Part shown: piece by piece, positions 51,027 through 58,420 of the stretch
Layout: each line of letters starts with the position of its first letter
How positions within the stretch are numbered: the stretch's first letter is position 1
From: Xiashengella succiniciproducens
GTDB lineage: Bacteria; Bacteroidota; Bacteroidia; Bacteroidales; Marinilabiliaceae
Length of the DNA stretch: 64,000 nucleotides
Reading direction: 5' to 3'
NCBI RefSeq assembly: GCF_023674465.1
Contig: NZ_CP098400.1
Location: 744,001 to 808,000 of the forward strand
The notes under the pieces: generated by a model
Told to the model about the DNA's origin: nothing
Seen by the model: the letters and a program-made list of their open reading frames with translations, nothing else
The model's database searches: none
Program-made: the position numbers and the translations under genes

Positions 51027-52931
51027 ATGAGTGATCAGATCAAACACGAATGTGGTATTGTCTTAATAAGGTTGCTAAAACCCCTGCAATACTATAAGGA
51101 TAAGTACGGATCCTGGAGGTACGGACTCGATAAGCTATACCTGCTTATGGAGAAGCAGCACAACCGTGGTCAGGATGGAGCAGGTGTAGTTTCACTAAAG
51201 CTAGACCAACCCTCAGGTATGAAGTACTTGTTTAGGGAACGATCCAACCAGAAAAACTCTATTCAGGAGGTCTTTGCCAATATATACAAGAACTTTGAGT
51301 ACGAAAGCGATCACCGTCCGGATCTCTTTGAAGATCCTGAATGGGCAAAGACTAACCTGCCATTTGCCGGTGAGCTTTACATGGGCCACCTTAGGTACGG
51401 AACCTTTGGTAATGGTTCGATAGAGCACGTGCACCCCGTGATGAGGGAAAACAACTGGCGTTCGCGTAACCTTGTGCTGGCAGGCAACTTCAACCTGACC
51501 AATACTGACGAGATATTTAATGCTCTTGTTGAACTGGGTCAGCACCCCAAGGACTATACCGATACGGTTTCAATCCTTGAGAACGTGGGGCACTTCCTGG
51601 ATGAGGAAAACGAACTGGTGTTCCGCAAATACAAGAATGAAGGATATAAAAACCGCGAGATATCTTATCTGATTGAGAGGGATCTTGATATACGAAAAAT
51701 ACTTGAGCGTTCCAGCAAACGTTGGGACGGTGGTTACGTGATATGCGGTATGCTGGGACATGGCGATGCTTTCGTGACCCGTGACCCGCACGGTATCAGA
51801 CCTGCATTTTATTACCACAACGACGAAATCGTCGTTGTGACATCTGAGCGCCCCGTTATACAGACCGCACTTAATGTTAGATATACTGAGCTTAGCGAAC
51901 TGAAGCCCGGACATGCTCTTATCGTTAAGAAGGACGGATCTATCTCCGAAGAGATGGTTGCCGTACCACAAAAACGCCGCTCTTGTTCGTTCGAAAGAAT
52001 CTATTTCTCACGTGGCAGCGACAGGACTATCTATCTAGAAAGAAAGGAACTGGGTCGCCTGCTTGCACCCAAGGTGCTTGAGAAGATAGACCATAACCTA
52101 AAGGATACTGTTTTCTCATATATTCCTAATACTGCCGAGACTGCTTTCTACGGTATGCTGGAGGGTATCAGAGGCTACCTGGTCAAGTGGAGAATGGAGA
52201 AAGTGCAGGAGTTGTGTGCCAACCCAGATCCGCAAAAGCTCGAGGAGGTGCTTAGTCTTGAGCCAAGGGTAGAGAAAATTGCTATCAAGGACGTCAAGAT
52301 GAGAACCTTTATCACCGCCGATACGTCACGTGATGATATGGTGGCTCACGTCTATGATGTGACCTATGGTATTGTTCGCAACAATGTTGATACTCTTGTA
52401 ATTATCGACGACTCGATAGTAAGAGGTACCACCCTCAAGAAGAGTATCCTAAAGATATTGGACCGTCTGCACCCCAAGAAGATAATAGTGGTTTCGTCAG
52501 CCCCACAGATCAGATATCCCGACTGTTACGGTATTGATATGGCCAAGCTGGGTGATTTCTGTGCCTTTACAGCAGCAATTAGCCTGCTGAAGGAAACCGG
52601 CCGGCAAAACATTATTGATGAGGTGTACGAAAAGTGCAAGGCGCAGCAAAACCTGCCCAAGGAGGAGGTAGTCAACTATGTGAAGGATATCTACCGTCCC
52701 TTCAGCGATGAGGAAATATCACGCAAGATTGCCCAAATGCTGACTCCGGAGGGCACACATGCAGAAGTTGAGATTTTGTTCCAGACTGTTGAAAACCTGC
52801 ACAAGGCATGCCCCAATGATAATGGTGACTGGTATTTTACCGGTGATTATCCTACTCCGGGAGGGAACAAGGTTGCCAATAACGCCTTTGTAAACTTTAT
52901 GGAGGGAAGAAATCAAAGGGCTTACTGCTAA
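51027..52931 (+). CDS. Amidophosphoribosyltransferase-like enzyme (long PurF paralog)
   Basis: This 634-aa class II glutamine amidotransferase fused to a phosphoribosyltransferase has the Ntn nucleophile probably at Cys9 (KHECGIVLIR; residues before it would be removed). KQHNRGQDGAGVVSLK and GHLRYGTFGNGS are PurF-like. The PRPP site is LVIIDDSIVRGTTLKKSI, and RDPHGIRPAFYY and FERIYFSRGSDRTIY are also PurF-like. Classical PurF makes phosphoribosylamine in purine synthesis and is about 470 residues. This longer type, with extra segments (about residues 70-110 and 365-420), is common in Bacteroidota beside a normal purF, so I leave the symbol blank. Confidence 0.8.
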   Translation: MSDQIKHECGIVLIRLLKPLQYYKDKYGSWRYGLDKLYLLMEKQHNRGQDGAGVVSLKLDQPSGMKYLFRERSNQKNSIQEVFANIYKNFEYESDHRPDLFEDPEWAKTNLPFAGELYMGHLRYGTFGNGSIEHVHPVMRENNWRSRNLVLAGNFNLTNTDEIFNALVELGQHPKDYTDTVSILENVGHFLDEENELVFRKYKNEGYKNREISYLIERDLDIRKILERSSKRWDGGYVICGMLGHGDAFVTRDPHGIRPAFYYHNDEIVVVTSERPVIQTALNVRYTELSELKPGHALIVKKDGSISEEMVAVPQKRRSCSFERIYFSRGSDRTIYLERKELGRLLAPKVLEKIDHNLKDTVFSYIPNTAETAFYGMLEGIRGYLVKWRMEKVQELCANPDPQKLEEVLSLEPRVEKIAIKDVKMRTFITADTSRDDMVAHVYDVTYGIVRNNVDTLVIIDDSIVRGTTLKKSILKILDRLHPKKIIVVSSAPQIRYPDCYGIDMAKLGDFCAFTAAISLLKETGRQNIIDEVYEKCKAQQNLPKEEVVNYVKDIYRPFSDEEISRKIAQMLTPEGTHAEVEILFQTVENLHKACPNDNGDWYFTGDYPTPGGNKVANNAFVNFMEGRNQRAYC

Positions 52932-52979
52932 CAGCAGCCTGTCGGACAGTTTATTACGCTTTATAGCCTGTGATGAGAG

Positions 52980-54479
52980 TCACAGGCTTTTTGCTTCAGG
53001 TGTCCACTCCCTGATAATTATATCATCGGGGAAGGCAATGGGTTTGTAAATAGAGCGACCCACTATTGCTCTTAGGCACTCCTGAATTCCTTCGGCAACG
53101 CTGGGGTGGGGGTAGAATATCTGAAGTACTTCCCGTAGGGAGTCACCACGGTTGATAAGGTGGGCAACAGACACTATATAGGCCGAAGCCTGAGGCCCAG
53201 AGGCCCTAACGCCCAGAATCCTATGCTCACTGTCATTGCTCACAAGTATCTTGATAAAGCCGGTGGTACTCCGCATTGCAATATTACGGTTGACCAGCTT
53301 GTTGGAGTAATATGCCGAGATATAAGGTATGCCTTCCTTCTGGAGTTTCTTCTCATTGGCACCCACGGCAGCCAGTTCGGGCTTGAAGAACATCAGCGTA
53401 CTCATGTGTGAGTAGTCAAGAGGACTCGTCTCCGTTCCGGCCATATTCTCAACAGCCTTCCGACCTTGCAGTTCGGCAACACTATACAACTGTGAATGGC
53501 CTGTGACGTCACCTGCGGCATATATGTGTGAGGGTATTCCGTCAATCAGTACCTGACAGCAATCATTGATAGTCAATGTGTTCTTATCGGTAGCTTTGAT
53601 TCCTGCATTCTCAAGTTTGAGTGACTCAATATTGGGGACCCGTCCTATGGCTATCAGCGCTACGTCTATTTCTACTACCTTGCTGTGACCGTCATCATAA
53701 TCCAGAATGGTCTGCATAAAGCCTCCAGGATGTCTGATAATCTCGCGCAACTGGGCAGTATGGTGTATGATTACTCCATTGTTGGCAAGATTTCTGGCAA
53801 CGTATGCTCCAACATCATCATCCTCATAGGGCAGCACCCTGTTGGCACGGTCTATAAGGTGTACCTCAGTCTGCTTGAAGTTTGAGAAGATAAAGGAGAA
53901 CTCGCAACCGATAATACCCGATCCTATAATCATTATCCTTTCGGGAAAACGCTTGAGGGATACTATGCCATTGGAGTCGATGATATGCTCACCATCCACT
54001 TCAAGACCCGGATATTCACGGGGTCTGGATCCCGTGGCTATTAGTATATGCTTTCCGCTAAGCCTCAGTTTCTCACCGGTCTTTGCCTCAACATAAAGAG
54101 TGTGAGGGTCTTCAAAAGAAGCATATCCTCTAAGCAGTCTGATCTTGCCCAGACTTTTTTCTGAATGGGCAAAGGTCTCAATCTGGCTGAGCATCTGGTA
54201 CTGCTTCTCCTTGCCTGCAGTAATTACAGTCTTGAGTACCTGGTTGTAGTCAACTGACAGGGCACTTGCACGGTATCCGCGGTCAACCCTGGCTGCAATC
54301 GAATAATCCTGCGAAAGCTCGTACATGGTCTTGGAGGTCAGGGCTCCATTCATAATCCCTGCACCTCCCAGATGATCCCCTTCGATAAGGCAGACACTCA
54401 TTCCAAAGTCTACTGCACGGACTGCGGCTGAAAAGCCGGCCGGGCCGCTGCCTATTATCAGGAGATCATAATGATCCAT
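52980..54479 (-). CDS. Flavoprotein pyridine-nucleotide oxidoreductase lacking the redox disulfide
   Basis: This 499-aa protein has the fold of dihydrolipoamide dehydrogenase. It has FAD site LLIIGSGPAGFSAAV (residues 7-20), NAD(P) site RIMIIGSGIIGCEFSFIFSNF, second FAD motif HIYAAGDVTGHSQL, and the dimer interface with HPHPSVAEGIQE carrying the His-Glu pair. The usual CxxxxC near residue 40 is absent: GGAGIMNGALTSK has Gly41 and Ala46 where DLDH has the two Cys. It therefore cannot act as a classical disulfide reductase. A soluble transhydrogenase-like or other electron-transfer role is more likely. Its stop is 48 bp from the convergent PurF-like gene, and its ATG lies 2 bp after the glsB stop (same strand). 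Confidence 0.83.
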   Translation of the reverse strand: MDHYDLLIIGSGPAGFSAAVRAVDFGMSVCLIEGDHLGGAGIMNGALTSKTMYELSQDYSIAARVDRGYRASALSVDYNQVLKTVITAGKEKQYQMLSQIETFAHSEKSLGKIRLLRGYASFEDPHTLYVEAKTGEKLRLSGKHILIATGSRPREYPGLEVDGEHIIDSNGIVSLKRFPERIMIIGSGIIGCEFSFIFSNFKQTEVHLIDRANRVLPYEDDDVGAYVARNLANNGVIIHHTAQLREIIRHPGGFMQTILDYDDGHSKVVEIDVALIAIGRVPNIESLKLENAGIKATDKNTLTINDCCQVLIDGIPSHIYAAGDVTGHSQLYSVAELQGRKAVENMAGTETSPLDYSHMSTLMFFKPELAAVGANEKKLQKEGIPYISAYYSNKLVNRNIAMRSTTGFIKILVSNDSEHRILGVRASGPQASAYIVSVAHLINRGDSLREVLQIFYPHPSVAEGIQECLRAIVGRSIYKPIAFPDDIIIREWTPEAKSL

Positions 54480-54481
54480 TG

Positions 54482-55432
54482 TTAATCGTGCTTTTCGTTA
54501 GGATTGTAGCTATCAATATGTCGGTTGATCTTGGCCTGATACAATTCCTTAATTGTAATGATGATACCTGTTTCCTCCACATCACCGAAGCCGTCGTTTA
54601 CAGCAGTACCAAAGGTCTTCATCGATGGAGAAAGATTCATGTAGGCATTGATCAACGGGGGTATGTTCTCGTTAAGTTCCCTTACCCTTTTGCTGAGAAT
54701 CTTGTAATCCTCGGTGTATGAAGTCCCGCTGAAGATCTTCATTACCTCCTCATCAGGAATTGATGATTCAACAGGATGCTTGGGGTAAACCAGGTTTTCC
54801 TTGTCCCTGAAGTATAGCTTCATAAATGAGCGCACCAGGTCACGTGCTTCCTGATTGGACTGGGTGTACATGGTAACCTTACCGAAGAAGTACTTCATCT
54901 CGGGGTGGTCAACTATCAGAGATCCAAGCCCATCCCATAGATTGTCAAGAGCATAGAGGCTCTTGGCACCCATCTTACTGCTTTGGTAATGTGGCTGAAC
55001 AAAGGATCTTCCAAGTTCAATTGTGTAAGGGAGGTATTCTTTGATAAACTTATCAGAGAAATGGAAGAGCTCGGATGTGGCAATATATGGTTCCTCTCCT
55101 TCCTTTATTTTTAGTGCGTTACCCATGATATAACGGTAACCTCCAAGAATTTCTTTTTCGACAGGGTTCCAGACTATGAGTTGACGATAGGGAACTTCGC
55201 AGATGTCAAACTCATCGATGTCCATTTCCTTGCCTGTACCACCTCCCGCAGCGCGAAAAGTCAATTCACGCAAACGACCCACTTCACGCATCAGGTTAGG
55301 CGCCTCATCATGAGAGAAATCATAAATTCTGTTGTCGCCTTTGTTGGTCTTCCTTACAAAAATATCCTGTGTAAGTTCTGCCTCCAACACTTTGACTGGA
55401 ACTGGGGGTATTACTGGCTTCACTACTTCCAT
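54482..55432 (-). CDS. glsB: GNAT-like N-acyltransferase, probable glycine-lipid synthase GlsB
   Basis: This 316-aa protein is of the OlsB/hemolysin-like acyltransferase group. AEL...IFVRKTNKGDNRIYDF leads into REVGRLRELTFRAAGGGTG, YRQLIVWNPVEKEILGGYRYIMG, YTIELGRSFVQPHYQSSKMG and DNLWDGLGSLI. In Bacteroides the glsB product N-acylates glycine with a 3-hydroxy fatty acid, and the adjacent glsA product (PlsC type) adds the second acyl chain. Here a PlsC-like gene lies 30 bp upstream on the same strand, reproducing that pair. The two enzymes make aminolipids abundant in Bacteroidota membranes. The naming rests on family and neighbour. Confidence 0.72.
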   Translation of the reverse strand: MEVVKPVIPPVPVKVLEAELTQDIFVRKTNKGDNRIYDFSHDEAPNLMREVGRLRELTFRAAGGGTGKEMDIDEFDICEVPYRQLIVWNPVEKEILGGYRYIMGNALKIKEGEEPYIATSELFHFSDKFIKEYLPYTIELGRSFVQPHYQSSKMGAKSLYALDNLWDGLGSLIVDHPEMKYFFGKVTMYTQSNQEARDLVRSFMKLYFRDKENLVYPKHPVESSIPDEEVMKIFSGTSYTEDYKILSKRVRELNENIPPLINAYMNLSPSMKTFGTAVNDGFGDVEETGIIITIKELYQAKINRHIDSYNPNEKHD

Positions 55433-55462
55433 CTATTTATTTGGTTAATATTCAGGACAAAA

Positions 55463-56329
55463 TTAGCTCTTTTTGGGCAACCCATATACGATTTCCTTGA
55501 CTTTTTCGGCCGAGTGCGTCGCATCTTTCTCATTAGCAAACTCCTGCCATGAGATGGGTTGACCAAACCTTAAAGTCAGATTCTGTCCTTTTTGTTTAAA
55601 CATTTCTGATGGCAGAAGCAACATTTCGAAGTTGGACTTAATTTTTAAACGCTTGCGCCACCTGGCCAGGTTGTAAAACAACTCAGTATTTCTGCCGTCA
55701 ATATGTACAGGAACTATGTCCCGCCTGTACTGTACGGCTTTCTTAATGAAATATTTCTTCCACTCCAGATCCTTGATTATGCCACCCTTCTGCTTGCGAC
55801 TAACAAGACCGGCCGGGAAGAAAAGCACTTGACCATCAGATGCAAAGGCATCATTGAGCAAATCCGCTGCTGACCGGGAATGAACTCCTCCACGTACACC
55901 GTGCTTGTTGATGGGCAGAAAAATATTGTCCAGGTTTTTAATGTTGAGCAAAATGTCGTTGACGGGAAATTTGATACTTGGAAATCTCTGTCCTACAGCG
56001 CATAAGAATGCTATTCCATCCATCCCCCCAAGGGGATGGTTGGCCGCAAAGATGTAACGTCCTTCCGTGGGAATATTGTCAAGACCTATGGTTGAATATG
56101 TTGCACCGAATTCCTTCAGTACTGCTTCTCCAAATTCAACTCCCTTAAGGTCCTTGTTATTGATGATTACCTTGTTGATCTCATCCTGGTTGATTAGTTT
56201 CTTGAAGAAGCCTACAACAAAACCCGGAATATATTTGAGCAGGGCCGGATTTTTACTTGCAATTACCCGCTCAACGTCGATCAACAGTTCTTCTTTGTGT
56301 GCACTCAGATCAATTTTATCTCTGTTCAC
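55463..56329 (-). CDS. glsA: PlsC-like O-acyltransferase, probable glycine-lipid GlsA
   Basis: This 288-aa membrane-associated acyltransferase has motif I in YIFAANHPLGGMDGIAFL (His and Asp). The second block is DNIFLPINKHGVRGG, the third is GQVLFFPAGLVSRKQKGGI, and the C-terminal block is NLTLRFGQPISWQEF. It precedes the GNAT-type gene 54482-55432 in one minus-strand unit, as glsA and glsB are linked in Bacteroides. It would O-acylate the 3-hydroxyl of N-acyl glycine. A role as ordinary lysophospholipid acyltransferase is the alternative. Divergent from mraZ. Confidence 0.72.
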   Translation of the reverse strand: MNRDKIDLSAHKEELLIDVERVIASKNPALLKYIPGFVVGFFKKLINQDEINKVIINNKDLKGVEFGEAVLKEFGATYSTIGLDNIPTEGRYIFAANHPLGGMDGIAFLCAVGQRFPSIKFPVNDILLNIKNLDNIFLPINKHGVRGGVHSRSAADLLNDAFASDGQVLFFPAGLVSRKQKGGIIKDLEWKKYFIKKAVQYRRDIVPVHIDGRNTELFYNLARWRKRLKIKSNFEMLLLPSEMFKQKGQNLTLRFGQPISWQEFANEKDATHSAEKVKEIVYGLPKKS

Positions 56330-56432
56330 TTCTTTCAGATTTTAAGTGACGTCGGCTTAGGGCTTTCAATATTAACAAAAATACGACAAAATAATTCCCA
56401 CTGATTTTTTAAATATCTATTTTTATTATTTG

Positions 56433-56457
56433 TGGGAAAAAGTGGTTGATTGTGGGA
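56433..56457 (+). promoter_or_regulatory. Probable MraZ operator (three TGGGA-like repeats)
   Basis: TGGGA (56433), TGGTT (56443) and TGGGA (56453) are direct repeats spaced exactly 10 bp, with five-base spacers. This is the arrangement known for E. coli MraZ binding sites (TGGGN, 5-nt spacers). They lie 43-67 bp before the mraZ ATG, so MraZ should repress its own cluster here. Confidence 0.65.
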
Positions 56458-56499
56458 GATAAATTACTTAACTTTACAAGCTAATAGTATTTAGGTGTA

Positions 56500-56961
56500 A
56501 TGAGCACATTTATAGGTGATTTCGAATGTAAGCCAGATGCCAAGGGGCGCATCGTTCTGCCGGCTGCCTTTAAGAAGGCACTGTGCGAGGGCGAACTGCG
56601 TTTTGTGGTGCGTAAGGATCTTTTCGAAGATTGCCTTGTGCTCTATCCATATGCATATTGGGAGGAGGAACGTCAGCGACTGCATCGTAAGTTAAATCCC
56701 TACAATAGGGAGCATAAGCAGTTTTTGAGGGAATTTTTCAGGGCTTCTGCCGAACTGAGTCTCGACGCCAATGGCCGGTTTCTTGTGCCACGCAGGTTGA
56801 TGGAGCAGGTCGGTGCTACAGGTAGTGTTGTGCTGGTCGGCATAGATCGTTACATTGAGTTGTGGTCGGCAGAGGCATACAAGGCACTGGCCGACAATCC
56901 TGCAGCACTGGCTTCACTTGCAGAGGAACTGCTTGGGATGTCAGATGACAAGCAAAAGTGA
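56500..56961 (+). CDS. mraZ: Transcriptional regulator MraZ
   Basis: This 153-aa protein has two SpoVT/AbrB-like repeats. The first is FECKPDAKGRIVLPAAFKKAL with the DxKGR motif, and the second is AELSLDANGRFLVPRRLMEQV with DxNGR. Both are hallmarks of MraZ, which forms ring-shaped octamers or dodecamers and binds TGGGA-type repeats before the division and cell-wall cluster. It is the first gene of mraZ-rsmH-ftsL-ftsI-murE-mraY-murD, and its operator is visible at 56433-56457. Confidence 0.95.
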   Translation: MSTFIGDFECKPDAKGRIVLPAAFKKALCEGELRFVVRKDLFEDCLVLYPYAYWEEERQRLHRKLNPYNREHKQFLREFFRASAELSLDANGRFLVPRRLMEQVGATGSVVLVGIDRYIELWSAEAYKALADNPAALASLAEELLGMSDDKQK

Positions 56962-57000
56962 TGATAATAAGCTATCAATGAGGAGGTGAAATATTGCATT

Positions 57001-57921
57001 ATGAAGGAAGAGGTTTATCATATACCCGTTCTGCTGGAGCAATCCATCGAGGGGCTGGACATCAGACCTGACGGTGTATATGCTGACCTGACTTTCGGAG
57101 GGGGAGGACATAGCCGGGCTATACTTGAGCGTCTGGGCCCGAAGGGCCGTCTGATCGTTTTCGATCAGGACGAGGACGCTTGGAACAACAGGATTGATGA
57201 CGAGCGTGTTGAGTTTGTAAGACACAACTTCCGTTTTCTGTACTACTTTACCAAATATCTTAAGGCCTTGCCTTTAGACGGTATACTTGCCGACCTTGGC
57301 GTATCATCCCACCATTTTGATGAGGCTGAAAGGGGGTTTTCTTTCCGCTTTGATGGTGAACTTGACATGCGTATGAACAGGAATAGTGGCAGGACTGCTG
57401 CCGACCTGGTAAATACGTCCAGGCCTGAGGAACTGATGAGGATATTCAGGATGTATGGTGAACTGAATAATGCCCAGAGGCTTGTTCAGGAGCTTGTCAA
57501 GGAGAGGGAGGTCGAGCCTGTATCGACTACCACCCGTTTGAGAGAGATAGCTTCGAAGTTTGCACCACGCAAGGATGCTGCCCGTTACATGGGTCAGGTA
57601 TTCCAGGCTCTGCGTATTGAGGTCAACGGTGAGATGAATGCTCTCAGAGAGATGCTGGGAGCTTGTGAAACAGTGCTGCGTCCAGGAGGACGACTTGTCG
57701 TGATATCTTATCACTCGCTAGAGGACAGGATGGTCAAGAATTTCCTGAAGACGGGTGATGTTGATAGTTCTGAAGCTGAAACCGACGTGTATGGCCGAAG
57801 CAATGTGCCTTTCAGGGCTGTCAACCGCAAGGTGATAGTCCCCGATGACGAGGAGCTAAGCAGAAATCCAAGGGCCAGAAGTGCTAAACTCAGGATAGGA
57901 GAACGAAATGGAGCTGTTTAA
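57001..57921 (+). CDS. rsmH: 16S rRNA (cytosine-1402-N4)-methyltransferase RsmH
   Basis: This 306-aa SAM-dependent enzyme (formerly MraW) has YHIPVLLEQSIEGL, the SAM loop DLTFGGGGHSRAIL, LGVSSHHFDEAERGFSF, and the C-terminal ISYHSLEDRMVKNFL. It methylates C1402 of 16S rRNA in the decoding site. I use ATG 57001 (MKEEVYHIPVLL), matching the family N-terminus. A GTG 15 bp upstream is in frame but lies within the SD-like AGGAGGTG. It overlaps the next gene by 14 bp. Confidence 0.95.
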   Translation: MKEEVYHIPVLLEQSIEGLDIRPDGVYADLTFGGGGHSRAILERLGPKGRLIVFDQDEDAWNNRIDDERVEFVRHNFRFLYYFTKYLKALPLDGILADLGVSSHHFDEAERGFSFRFDGELDMRMNRNSGRTAADLVNTSRPEELMRIFRMYGELNNAQRLVQELVKEREVEPVSTTTRLREIASKFAPRKDAARYMGQVFQALRIEVNGEMNALREMLGACETVLRPGGRLVVISYHSLEDRMVKNFLKTGDVDSSEAETDVYGRSNVPFRAVNRKVIVPDDEELSRNPRARSAKLRIGERNGAV

Positions 57922-58294
57922 GAAACGCAAAAAGTACGAGGAGTTTGAATCCGGTAATGAAGTCATTCAGGATCTCAAAGGTTTTGACATCAGAGAATGG
58001 CTCAATGGACAGGCTTTTAGCAGGATGTCTCTCGAAAAGCACTGGTCCTATGCAATGTATCTGGTGTTCTTTGCCTTTATTTATATCAACAATCACTATT
58101 CTGTAGAAAAGCTTTTGAAGGAGCAGGTGGCTCTAAATAGGGAACTTCAGGAACTGAAGTACGAGGCCATCACGACTTCTTCACAACTGATGCAGATGAG
58201 CAGACAGTCGGAGGTTGTCAACAGGGTGCATGAGGCTGGACTGGATCTTGAGGTACTGAAAACTCCTCCAAGGATAATAAGGGTAGATGACTAG
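57908..58294 (+). CDS. FtsL-like cell division protein
   Basis: This 128-aa bitopic membrane protein has a charged cytoplasmic N-terminus (1-45), one TM segment near 47-63 (YAMYLVFFAFIYI), then a periplasmic coiled coil (VEKLLKEQVALNRELQELKYEAI, about 65-105) and a short tail. This is the Bacteroidota FtsL-type protein always found between rsmH and the PBP. Sequence similarity to proteobacterial FtsL is low, so the identification rests on topology and position. It overlaps rsmH by 14 bp, suggesting coupled translation. Confidence 0.85.
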   Translation: MELFKKRKKYEEFESGNEVIQDLKGFDIREWLNGQAFSRMSLEKHWSYAMYLVFFAFIYINNHYSVEKLLKEQVALNRELQELKYEAITTSSQLMQMSRQSEVVNRVHEAGLDLEVLKTPPRIIRVDD

Positions 58295-58420
58295 GCATCA
58301 GGTAGGGGACAATCAGGGAAGATATGGATTATCCCTGCAGGTTACTCCGGTATCTGCAAATCATTTGGAACACTTGGTAGATCAAATAAATAGGGCGAAA
58401 AGAATAGGAGCTGGTAGAGT

